From NCBI GenBank assembly GCA_963712165.1, contig CAVQGY010000002.1, forward strand, positions 558,001 to 622,000: a DNA stretch of 64,000 bases, in the 5' to 3' direction. Under the pieces are notes generated by a model that saw only the letters and a list, made by a program, of their open reading frames with translations, ran no database searches and was not told the origin of the DNA. This stretch comes from B10-G9 sp963712165 (GTDB lineage: Bacteria; Chloroflexota; Anaerolineae; Anaerolineales; UBA11858). Both the position numbers and the translations under genes were made by a program. Below, piece by piece: positions 1 through 7,908 of the stretch. Numbering within the stretch: position 1 is the stretch's first letter; each line of letters opens with the position of its first letter.

Positions 1-7
1 GCCCACT

Positions 8-1357
8 ATGCAGCGGGAAGAGAAGGAATTAGATATTCCCCAGAAGACTGATGAGAGACCCGAAGTGATCGCCCAGGCGGAAGCAGTGATCGCCAAAACG
101 GCAGAGACTCAGGTACCAACTCCGGAAGACGCCGCGCCGGCTCCTCCAGCCACTCCTGCAGCTCCCCCCATGCCCTCCATCCCGAGCGGCGTGACCGGTG
201 ATGGCGCTGAGAAGGCTGTCAATATGCTGAGGCGGGCATTAATAGCTGCCCTGGCAGAACTGGGCGGTATGGAAGGTTTTGAAGATTTTCAGATTCCTGC
301 CATGCCAACAGGGACTGCAGCTCCGGCAGCCGCGCCGGAAGTGAAGACTGGTCCGGCACCGATCAAACCCGATCAAGCCTGGCTACCAGCAGGATCAAAA
401 ACTAAACTAGCCAAGGAATCCTGGGATGGGGTTGTGCGCGAGATCACCTTAGGAGCGACAGCTGCTGAAGGCGGAACGCGATCCCACACAGTGACGATCG
501 GCGGTTCAACAGCCATGCCCTACATGCACTTCGAAGGGCAGACCCCCCACAAACCAGTGATCGGGATCGAGATCCAGAGCCGCAAACCTACTGACTGGTC
601 GGAATTGCTCTATAAAGCCTGGGGCAATGTGATGGATGATCCGGGTGAGTGGGCCAAAGCAGCTGAAAAGGCTGGCGCGGATGTGATCTACCTCAAATTG
701 GCGTTGACTGACGCAGAAGGCAACCCTACTACAAAGGAACAGGCAGTTGAGGCAGTAGACAAGGTCCTCAAGGCTAGTGGACTTCCACTGATCGTTTTTG
801 GTCCGGGTCAACCGGATCCAGATAATGAGCTTTTGGTGGAGATATCCACCCGCTTCAAGGGTGAACGTCTGTTGCTGGGCGTCTGTGAGGAAAAGAACTA
901 CCGGACCATTGTTGCATCTGCGATGGCGGATGGCCAGCTAGTAGTCGCCCGGACAGCTATGGATGTGAACTTGGCCAAACAGCTGAATATCCTCATCACT
1001 GATATGGGTCTTTCTGCAGGCAGTATTGTCATGGATCCAACCACAGGTGCCCTGGGCTATGGTTTTGAATATGGCTACTCCGTGATGGAACGGCTGCGCA
1101 TCGCGGCACTTCAGGGTGACGGGATGACCCAGTTCCCGATGCTCGTAACTCCAGGAGAGGAATGCTGGAAGACCAAGGAATCCAAGGTCGGCAAAGATGT
1201 GCCCGAGTCCTGGGGCGACTGGGAAACCAGAGCCATATCCTGGGAAAGCACTACGGCCATCATGCTGGCTGAGTCCTGTGCGGATTTGATCGTCCTGCGC
1301 CATCCAGAAAGTGTAAAGCGGACCAAAGAAGCGCTTGATGATTTGATGACGAAATAA
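8..1357 (+). CDS. acsD: CO dehydrogenase/acetyl-CoA synthase subunit delta (small corrinoid Fe-S protein subunit)
   Basis: Small subunit of the corrinoid iron-sulfur protein, which carries the methyl group from methyl-tetrahydrofolate to acetyl-CoA synthase in the Wood-Ljungdahl pathway. The cytosolic TIM-barrel domain runs from about residue 120 to the end; motifs such as KPVIGIEIQSRKP, GPGQPDPDNELL and the MDPTTGALGYGFEYGYSVMERLR stretch match CdhD/AcsD. The first ~115 residues are a Pro/Ala-rich extension around a short helix-like block (AVNMLRRALIAALAELGG). Family members are usually near 310-320 aa, so 449 aa is long. Only seven bases precede this ATG and no ribosome site is visible, so the true start may lie outside the window. 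acsC follows 87 bp downstream. Confidence 0.93.
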   Translation: MQREEKELDIPQKTDERPEVIAQAEAVIAKTAETQVPTPEDAAPAPPATPAAPPMPSIPSGVTGDGAEKAVNMLRRALIAALAELGGMEGFEDFQIPAMPTGTAAPAAAPEVKTGPAPIKPDQAWLPAGSKTKLAKESWDGVVREITLGATAAEGGTRSHTVTIGGSTAMPYMHFEGQTPHKPVIGIEIQSRKPTDWSELLYKAWGNVMDDPGEWAKAAEKAGADVIYLKLALTDAEGNPTTKEQAVEAVDKVLKASGLPLIVFGPGQPDPDNELLVEISTRFKGERLLLGVCEEKNYRTIVASAMADGQLVVARTAMDVNLAKQLNILITDMGLSAGSIVMDPTTGALGYGFEYGYSVMERLRIAALQGDGMTQFPMLVTPGEECWKTKESKVGKDVPESWGDWETRAISWESTTAIMLAESCADLIVLRHPESVKRTKEALDDLMTK

Positions 1358-1444
1358 GGATACCGATAAACCGAGCTGATCCTTTTAGATAGGCTCAGCT
1401 CGGAGATCTTGATCAATAGAAGATAAGATAAACGGAGAAAAAGT

Positions 1445-2776
1445 ATGGCTCTAACCGGGATTCAAATTTACAAGCTGCTTCCCCAGACCAACTGTAAAGA
1501 ATGTGATTTTCCGACCTGTCTGGCCTTTGCTATGAAATTGGCTGCCAAGCAGGTGGAACTGGCGAAATGCCCTTACGTCAGCGAGGAATCAGCTGCGCAG
1601 CTGGCAGAGGCCGCTGCACCACCAGTCAGGCCGATCACGATCCAGTCGAACGGTCATGAGGTTAAAGGCGGCAATGAAATAGTCATGTTCCGCCATAATA
1701 AGAAATTCTTCAGCCCTCCCGGGTTATTCATCAGAGTCTATGATGATCAATCCGCGGATGAGATCAAAGCCAAAGTCCAACCGGTTTCCGATTATGTTGT
1801 GGACTATGTTGGAATGGACCTGACCATGGGCGGCGTAGCCGTTCAGGCCAGGGGAGGAGACTTTGGGAATGCTGTAAAAGCAGTCCGGGAAGCGACTTCG
1901 CTCCCGCTGATCCTGATCGCGCCGCCGGAGGCATTAAAAACGGCTCTGGGTGGACTCGGAGAAGGCGATGTGCCGCTGCTGTGTAGTGCAACAGCTGATA
2001 ACTGGGAAGCGATGGCTGAACTGGCGAAGGAATTCAAAGCTCCCCTGGCAGTAGAGGCAGACAATATCGATCAGATGACCGCTCTGGTTGAGAAGCTGGA
2101 GACCAAAGACCTGAAGGATTTTGTGCTGGCGCCCACACAGCGAACGCTGATTGGCACCCTGACTGCAAATACCACCATCCGGCGCATGGCATTGAAGGAA
2201 AACTATCACCAACTTGGATTCCCAATCCTTAACTTCCCGGGAGATGCTGGTGATCCAGCCCGGGAATTGACCCTGGCAATGCAGGCGATCGGGAAATATG
2301 GCAGCTTCATCGTCCTGGACCATTTCGATCCAGCCACAGCCTATTCCCTTCTGGTTCTGACGGCGAATCTTTACACTGATCCGCAGGAGCCCATCCAGGT
2401 CACACCCGGGATCTACGAGATCAACAATCCGGGCCCCGAAGATCCATTCCTGGTCACAACCAATTTCAGCATCACTTACTTCAGTGTTGCCAACGAAGTG
2501 GAAAGTATGGGCCTACCGGCCTGGCTGCTGGTGACAGATTCTGAGGGTATGAGTGTGCTGACAGCCTGGGCAGCCGGCAAGTTCGACGCTGAGATCATTG
2601 CTAAAGATGCCAAACGGTTCAACGCAGCTGATAAGGTAACCAAGAAGCGCATCGTCCTGCCCGGTCATACGGCGGTGCTTTCCGGCGAACTAGAAGAGGA
2701 ACTTCCTGATTGGGAAGTGAAGGTTGGCCCGAAAGAGGCAGTTGATCTGCCCGCGTACCTGAAAACAGCGCTTTAG
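1445..2776 (+). CDS. acsC: CO dehydrogenase/acetyl-CoA synthase subunit gamma (large corrinoid Fe-S protein subunit)
   Basis: Large subunit of the corrinoid iron-sulfur protein; partner of AcsD. The N-terminus has the 4Fe-4S motif with Cys17, Cys20, Cys25 and Cys42 (NCKECDFPTC then C), the cluster that reductively keeps cobalt in the Co(I) state. The middle is a TIM barrel and the C-terminal part a corrinoid-binding Rossmann-like domain (TDSEGMSVLTAWAAGKF). The length of 443 aa is normal for AcsC/CdhE. The ATG at 1445 has an upstream GGAG at a suitable distance. It lies between acsD and the activator gene on the same strand. The identity is secure. Confidence 0.95.
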   Translation: MALTGIQIYKLLPQTNCKECDFPTCLAFAMKLAAKQVELAKCPYVSEESAAQLAEAAAPPVRPITIQSNGHEVKGGNEIVMFRHNKKFFSPPGLFIRVYDDQSADEIKAKVQPVSDYVVDYVGMDLTMGGVAVQARGGDFGNAVKAVREATSLPLILIAPPEALKTALGGLGEGDVPLLCSATADNWEAMAELAKEFKAPLAVEADNIDQMTALVEKLETKDLKDFVLAPTQRTLIGTLTANTTIRRMALKENYHQLGFPILNFPGDAGDPARELTLAMQAIGKYGSFIVLDHFDPATAYSLLVLTANLYTDPQEPIQVTPGIYEINNPGPEDPFLVTTNFSITYFSVANEVESMGLPAWLLVTDSEGMSVLTAWAAGKFDAEIIAKDAKRFNAADKVTKKRIVLPGHTAVLSGELEEELPDWEVKVGPKEAVDLPAYLKTAL

Positions 2777-2807
2777 GCAGGAGTGAGACTTGCAAGTGTT
2801 CTATAAT

Positions 2808-2850
2808 AAAAGGTAGGGCTGCCGTTATCCGGAAAAAGTCCCTACCTTTT
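2808..2850 (+). terminator. Hairpin with T-run between acsC and the RACo gene
   Basis: Perfect 11-bp inverted repeat (2808-2818 AAAAGGTAGGG with 2840-2850 CCCTACCTTTT) around a 21-nt loop, ending in a short T tract. It sits 31 bp after the acsC stop, on the reading strand. It could end or attenuate transcription between the structural subunits and the low-abundance activator. Confidence 0.6.
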
Positions 2851-2882
2851 ATCTTGTATATTTGTTGTGCAGGCAGCTACAT

Positions 2883-4805
2883 ATGGCGACGATACACAAA
2901 GTCAAGTTTGATATAGCTGAAGACGCGGTAGAGGTGCCAGCTGGCACTTTGTTAACCGATGCGGCTGCAAAAGCCGGGATCGAGATCAATCAGCCCTGCG
3001 GCGGTCAGGGACGATGTGGACAGTGCGCGGTTCAAGTGACTTCTGGCAATGTCCGCCGCAGAAGTACTATGAGGCTGTCACAGGACGATGTGGAACAGGG
3101 ATTTGCCATCGCCTGTCAGACCATTATTGAAGGTGATTTGGAGGTTGTCGTCCCGCCCCAGGAGAAGATCCAGCAGCACCTCACCACAGGACAATCTGCG
3201 GCCGACGTATCAGTTCCTGAATCCTATGATCCAAGTCGAGATCAAATCCTGCAGCGGATTCCCTTGACTTTAAAACCACCCAATATGGAGGATCAGACCA
3301 GTGACTGGGCCCGAGTGCGTACAGCTCTCCTGGGAGCCACAGATCTAGGCGAAATCAATATCTCAGTTGCAGCCCTACAGAAGCTTCCTGCTGCCCTGCG
3401 AGAGGGGGAATGGCAGGTCTCTGCAATCCTATTTGCACCGCAAGGTTTGTATTCAGGTGGACAGGCCGAGTTGATCGATCTGCTGCCAGGATTGATCGCT
3501 GATGATGAACCACTGTGGGGTGCAGCGGTGGATATTGGAACCACGACAGTGAAGGTCATGCTGGTGGACCTGATCAGCGGCGAACCGAAAGGTCAGGCAT
3601 CGGAGTATAATGCCCAGATTTCTCGTGGGGAAGATGTGATCTCCAGGATCATATTTGCCAGTAAGGGGGGAGGCGGTCAAACCCTTCGCGAGCTGGTGTT
3701 AGGAACCATCAATGAGCTGTTGGAACGGGCATGCAAGCGAGGCAGGGCTAAACCTGAAAAGATCTACCATACAGTTGTGGCAGGGAACAGCACCATGATC
3801 CACCTGCTGCTGCAGATCCCGCCTTCTAGCATCCGCCTGGCCCCGTATATCACAGTAGCCAACCATATTCCAGTATTAAAAGCCCGGGAAATCGGCTTGA
3901 ATACCTATCCAGAAGGCAAGGTTACCTGTTTACCGGGTGTCGCCAGTTATGTTGGGTCAGATATATCGGCCGGCGTGCTCTCCTCAGGAATGTCAGAAAC
4001 GGACAAGATTACTTTGTTCCTGGATGTGGGTACCAATGGAGAGATGGTGCTAGGCTCCAAGGAATGGCTGGTTACCTGTGCCTGCTCAGCGGGTCCGGCG
4101 TTCGAAGGAGCAGGTGTGATGCATGGCATGCGGGCCACCACGGGGGCTATTGACGAGATCTGGATCAATACTGACTCTCTGGAAGCTACCTGGCGGGTGA
4201 TAGGCGGCGGTAAGCCCAGGGGACTTTGTGGCAGCGCTTTGATCTCCCTGCTGGCTGAAATGCTGATGACCGGTGTGATCAATAAGAACGGCCGTTTTGA
4301 TTTTTCAAGAGAAACCAACAGGATTCGTAAGGGGTCTCACGGGGGTGAGTACGTGGTGAGCTGGGCTGATGAGACAGATATTGGTGAGGATATCTTCCTG
4401 ACCGAAGTAGATATTGATAATCTAATGCGCGCCAAGGCTGCCATCTTCGCCGGATTCACAGTGCTGGGGGATAGCGTGGGTATGCCTCTGGAAACCGTGG
4501 AGCAGGTCTTGATCGGTGGCGGTTTTGGCCAGTATATAAACGTGGAAAAAGCTATACAGATCGGTTTGCTGCCGGATATGCCCTGGGAAAAGTTCCAATT
4601 CCTGGGAAACACTTCCCTTAAAGGTGCCTATCTGGCCCTTTTGGATCAAAAGAACCAAAAAGAGATTTCCGAGATAGCCAATAAAATGACCTATATAGAA
4701 CTATCGGCGGACAACCGATTTTTCGATGCATTTACTTCGGCAATGTTCCTGCCTCACACGGATATGACGTTATTCCCTTCTGTGAACATTGGAGGGGAGG
4801 ACTAA
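2883..4805 (+). CDS. Corrinoid activation/regeneration protein (RACo-like, 2Fe-2S ferredoxin plus ASKHA domain)
   Basis: ATP-dependent reductive activator that returns the inactivated Co(II) corrinoid protein to Co(I). Residues 1-90 are a plant-type 2Fe-2S ferredoxin domain with Cys39, Cys45, Cys48 and Cys78 (QPCGGQGRCGQC). From about residue 210 there is a DUF4445/ASKHA ATPase domain with phosphate motifs AAVDIGTTTVKVMLVDL, LDVGTNGEM and IGGGFGQYINVEKA. The ATG at 2883 puts the ferredoxin fold at the N-terminus; an in-frame TTG at 2862 would add seven residues. Position between acsC and acsE fits a role in the acetyl-CoA pathway (AcsV or RACo in other genomes). Confidence 0.88.
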   Translation: MATIHKVKFDIAEDAVEVPAGTLLTDAAAKAGIEINQPCGGQGRCGQCAVQVTSGNVRRRSTMRLSQDDVEQGFAIACQTIIEGDLEVVVPPQEKIQQHLTTGQSAADVSVPESYDPSRDQILQRIPLTLKPPNMEDQTSDWARVRTALLGATDLGEINISVAALQKLPAALREGEWQVSAILFAPQGLYSGGQAELIDLLPGLIADDEPLWGAAVDIGTTTVKVMLVDLISGEPKGQASEYNAQISRGEDVISRIIFASKGGGGQTLRELVLGTINELLERACKRGRAKPEKIYHTVVAGNSTMIHLLLQIPPSSIRLAPYITVANHIPVLKAREIGLNTYPEGKVTCLPGVASYVGSDISAGVLSSGMSETDKITLFLDVGTNGEMVLGSKEWLVTCACSAGPAFEGAGVMHGMRATTGAIDEIWINTDSLEATWRVIGGGKPRGLCGSALISLLAEMLMTGVINKNGRFDFSRETNRIRKGSHGGEYVVSWADETDIGEDIFLTEVDIDNLMRAKAAIFAGFTVLGDSVGMPLETVEQVLIGGGFGQYINVEKAIQIGLLPDMPWEKFQFLGNTSLKGAYLALLDQKNQKEISEIANKMTYIELSADNRFFDAFTSAMFLPHTDMTLFPSVNIGGED

Positions 4806-4870
4806 TGACAATAATTGAGTGATTACTAATTAGCTTAGAAAAACCAGAAGAGGTTTGAGGAGGCATCTGT

Positions 4871-5794
4871 ATGTACATCATTGGAGAGAATATTCATATC
4901 ATTTCCCCGAGCGTAAAGAAGGCACTGGCAGAGCGTGACGCTGAATTCTTTAAGAAGTCAGCCATCCAGCAGGTCGAGATGGGTGCCAGTGCGATCGACC
5001 TGAACCTTGGCAGGCAGAAACATGAATGGGAAGAGGTTTTTCCCTGGGTGACCAAGGTTGTCCAGGAAGCTGTTGATGTCCCGCTGTGCATAGACAGCAC
5101 CAATGTGGATGGCATTGAGGCGGCGCTGAAGGTGATCACTAAAGCCCGCCCCATCGTTAACTCAACCTCCGCAGAGGCTGAGCGTCTGGAACAAGTGCCT
5201 CTGCTGGCCAAGAAATATGATGCCCAGTTAGTCGCCCTGACCCTGAAGAAGGAAGGCATCCCTGTGGAAGCGGATGAGCGGGTGAATATCGCCTTGGAAT
5301 ATCTCATCCCCCGGGCCATGGAAGTCGGGATCGAGATGCCAGACCTGATCATCGACCCATTGGTGCTGACGGTATCCGGGTGCCAGGAGTACTGCCCAGA
5401 ATTGATCGAGGCTGTCCGGACCATCAAGTTTGCGGGCGATCCACCTCCCTCGATCTCGGTTGGTCTGTCGAATGTGTCCAACGCGGTTCCAGAAGAGACC
5501 CGCCCGATCCTCAACAGGGTCTACTGCGCCATGTTAATGGGCGCAGGGTTGGAAATGATGATCGCAGATCCGCTGGATGAGAAGCTGAACGAGGTCATTC
5601 GCATCATCGAGACTCGAGATGAAAGCTCCTCTGTCGGTAGACTGTACCTCAAGCTGCGTGATGCGACTGAAGCAATGAGTGAGATCACAAAGGCCGATAT
5701 CGATGAGAGTGATCCGGAGCAGGTGGCGATCTGGAAATCCGTCCAGGTTCTGCTGAACAAGGTGATCTACGCCGATTCCTTCCTGGAACAATAA
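4871..5794 (+). CDS. acsE: Methyltetrahydrofolate:corrinoid/iron-sulfur protein methyltransferase
   Basis: Moves the methyl group of 5-methyl-tetrahydrofolate onto the Co(I) corrinoid of AcsCD. The protein is a single pterin-binding TIM barrel (DHPS-like). Visible family landmarks are the N-terminal IIGENIHIISPSVKKAL, the pterin-site segments DLNLG, CIDSTN and NSTSAEAERL, and the later GLSNVSNAVPEETR with a following Met-rich segment. The 307 aa is slightly longer than the ~260-aa clostridial AcsE. The ATG at 4871 has a strong GAGGAGG site just upstream. It is the last gene of the corrinoid cluster; a terminator follows 28 bp after the stop. Confidence 0.92.
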   Translation: MYIIGENIHIISPSVKKALAERDAEFFKKSAIQQVEMGASAIDLNLGRQKHEWEEVFPWVTKVVQEAVDVPLCIDSTNVDGIEAALKVITKARPIVNSTSAEAERLEQVPLLAKKYDAQLVALTLKKEGIPVEADERVNIALEYLIPRAMEVGIEMPDLIIDPLVLTVSGCQEYCPELIEAVRTIKFAGDPPPSISVGLSNVSNAVPEETRPILNRVYCAMLMGAGLEMMIADPLDEKLNEVIRIIETRDESSSVGRLYLKLRDATEAMSEITKADIDESDPEQVAIWKSVQVLLNKVIYADSFLEQ

Positions 5795-5822
5795 ACTTAG
5801 AAAAAACCTGATTTGGGCTACT

Positions 5823-5861
5823 GACCTCGGAGGTTATCAAGAACCTCCGAGGTATTTTTTT
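5823..5861 (+). terminator. Rho-independent terminator after acsE
   Basis: ACCTCGGAGGTT (5824-5835) and AACCTCCGAGGT (5842-5853) form a 12-bp perfect stem with a 6-nt loop, followed by a run of seven T. The arm is nearly the same as the palindrome at 27.8 kb and 43.7 kb, so it may belong to a dispersed repeat. Confidence 0.85.
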
Positions 5862-5991
5862 ATGATCCAATGATATGCTAAAAGACACCCGATGAAAGGA
5901 TAAAAGCAAGGGGGAATCAAAAAATGAATCATCTATAATGAAACCGGCATCAAGGCATTGATGTCCCGGATAAGCATTTATTGGAGGATTC

Positions 5992-7347
5992 ATGTCAGAC
6001 GAAAAAGTCAATGTGGAAGAACTGCTGGAAAAGGCAAAAAAACCAGCAGCTGATGCGATCAAACTCCATCAGTTCTATGAAGGCAAGATGGAAACTACGC
6101 TGAAGTGCACCGTGCGTGGTATCGATGATTTTGCGATCTGGTATACGCCAGGTGTCGCAGCACCCTGCCGGGAGATCTATCAGGATCCGGATATGGTTTA
6201 CAAACATACCAGCAAAGCCAATACCATTGCTGTGATCAGCGATGGCACCAGGGTGCTGGGATTGGGAGATATCGGACCCAAAGCGGGGCTTCCGGTCATG
6301 GAAGGAAAGGCCCTGCTCTTTAAATACCTGGGCGGCGTGGATGCTGTACCGATCATGCTGGATACCAAGGATCCAGATGTTTTCATCGAGACCGTACTCC
6401 TTCTGCAGGCGTCCTTCGGGGGCATCAATCTGGAGGACATCGCCCAGCCTAAGTGCTTTCGCATCCTGGATGAGCTCCGGGAAAGAGCGGAGATTCCTGT
6501 CTGGCATGATGACCAGCAGGGCACAGCGACTGTGACCCTGGCTGGATTAATGAACGCCCTCAAGGTTGTGGGAAAGAATAAAGAGGATATACAGATCGCC
6601 TTTATCGGGTCTGGGGCATCCAACGTAGCCATTTCCCGCTTGATCTACGGCTGGGGTGTCGATCCCCAAAAATGCTTTATGGTTGACAGCGTTGGGATCC
6701 TGGGGACCCACCGGGATGATATTGAATCCAAGAAAGATCAATTTGAGGATAAATGGCGCCTGTGCCAGATCACCAATGGTGAAGGCCGGACGGGTGGTAT
6801 TGGCGAAGCCATGCAGGGAGTGGACGTGGTGATCGCCCTGTCCAAACCTGGTCCTGATGTCATCAAGCCGGAATGGGTTGAGAGCATGGCAGAAGATTCG
6901 ATTGTCTTCAGCTGCGCCAATCCGATTCCCGAAATTTGGCCCTGGGTGGCCAAAGAAGCTGGGGCCAGGATCATCTCCACTGGACGTTCTGATTTCCCGA
7001 ACCAGATCAATAACTCTCTGGGTTTTCCCGGTATATTCCGGGGAACGCTTGATGTGCGCGCCAGCACGATAACAGATGAGATGTGTTTCGCCGCCGCGGA
7101 AGCGTTAGCTGACAGCATCGGTGACAGGCTTGATGAGGACCACCTTCTACCTACTATGGACGATTGGGAAGTGTTTGCGAAAGAAGCTGCAGCGGTTGGA
7201 ATGAAAGCTCAGGAGCAGGGTGTCGCCAAACTTGAAAAGACCTATGACGAGCTGTTGGAAAGTGCCTTGAAAGCCATTAAACGCTCCAGGGATTTGACAT
7301 CCATGATGGAGAAGGAAGGTTTCATACTGCCAGCGCCAGAGGATTGA
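5992..7347 (+). CDS. Malic enzyme (NAD(P)-dependent malate dehydrogenase, decarboxylating)
   Basis: Converts malate to pyruvate and CO2 with NAD(P)+ reduction, or the reverse, linking C4 acids to pyruvate. The malic N-domain covers residues ~20-200, with IWYTPGVAAPCREI, SDGTRVLGLGDIGPKAGLPVMEGKA, and the HDDQQGTA metal/substrate motif. The NAD-binding domain follows (FIGSGASNVAISRL and FSCANPIPEIWP). The 451 aa fits short bacterial malic enzymes. The ATG at 5992 has a GGAGG site (TTGGAGGATTC) upstream. A TATAAT at 5934-5939 may be its -10 box, but no good -35 was found. It is transcribed on its own between two terminators. Confidence 0.93.
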   Translation: MSDEKVNVEELLEKAKKPAADAIKLHQFYEGKMETTLKCTVRGIDDFAIWYTPGVAAPCREIYQDPDMVYKHTSKANTIAVISDGTRVLGLGDIGPKAGLPVMEGKALLFKYLGGVDAVPIMLDTKDPDVFIETVLLLQASFGGINLEDIAQPKCFRILDELRERAEIPVWHDDQQGTATVTLAGLMNALKVVGKNKEDIQIAFIGSGASNVAISRLIYGWGVDPQKCFMVDSVGILGTHRDDIESKKDQFEDKWRLCQITNGEGRTGGIGEAMQGVDVVIALSKPGPDVIKPEWVESMAEDSIVFSCANPIPEIWPWVAKEAGARIISTGRSDFPNQINNSLGFPGIFRGTLDVRASTITDEMCFAAAEALADSIGDRLDEDHLLPTMDDWEVFAKEAAAVGMKAQEQGVAKLEKTYDELLESALKAIKRSRDLTSMMEKEGFILPAPED

Positions 7348-7378
7348 CCATTCCGGCATACTGTTTTGGGATTGAGAA

Positions 7379-7423
7379 CCAGCGAGGTCTTCCGGGTGAA
7401 CCAGGAACCCTCGCTGGATTGTT
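7379..7423 (+). terminator. Rho-independent terminator after malic enzyme gene
   Basis: CCAGCGAGG (7379-7387) pairs with CCTCGCTGG (7409-7417), a 9-bp perfect stem, followed by ATTGTTT. It lies 32 bp after the stop codon. Confidence 0.75.
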
Positions 7424-7908
7424 TAATCGAGGAAATATTCCTAATCTTATAAGTGAGTGATCTTAATCCCCAAAATATGATCTGGGAGAATAAATCCCCC
7501 TTATGGTGGATAAGAATCTGGTCTGTATGGATGAAATCCCGGATGGGTTTGTCGGCAAAATGGATGATTTCAGAGTAATAAGAAGTTGACAGGATTTGAA
7601 AGTTGTTTATAATCAATTCCCAAGCGATGTTTTGAGTAAATCTGTCCAGGGGGATTAATCTAAAGGCAATAAGATCCAAGTAGCACACCTTTAGGCAGTG
7701 CCAAGCGGGGAGTTTTATTAGGCATTTGATCATTATGGGATTTGTTTTACTCACCTTTCACTGATAATTTCTTCTTTATATGTTTTGGACCCTGAAGATT
7801 AACGGGAACCTGTTACCATATCGATAACTAAAGGAGGTGAAGAGCCCAACAATCACAATAACACCTATTATTGATCGGATTATCTATTTCTCAAATGGAG
7901 GAGAAACA
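7424..7908. other. AT-rich intergenic region upstream of the peptide-transporter operon
   Basis: No convincing gene here. Long open frames on either strand have no family features, and the longest one (minus strand) runs across the malic enzyme terminator. A strong SD-like AAAGGAGGTGA lies at 7830-7840 with no good start codon after it. It may be part of a long 5' leader of the binding-protein gene. No clear sigma-70 promoter was found. Confidence 0.5.

Noticed and set aside
4894..5514. 206-codon minus-strand frame in acsE
   Set aside because: It is the antisense of a well-conserved gene with a Ser-rich translation and no motif.
7242..7754. 170-codon minus-strand frame after malic enzyme
   Set aside because: It runs across the malic enzyme terminator and 100 bp into its coding region, has no ribosome site and no family features.
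7837..7908. N-terminal extension of the binding protein from GTG 7837
   Set aside because: The GTG lies inside an SD-like AAAGGAGGTGA, while the GTG at 7909 has its own GGAGGAG and starts a clean lipoprotein signal.
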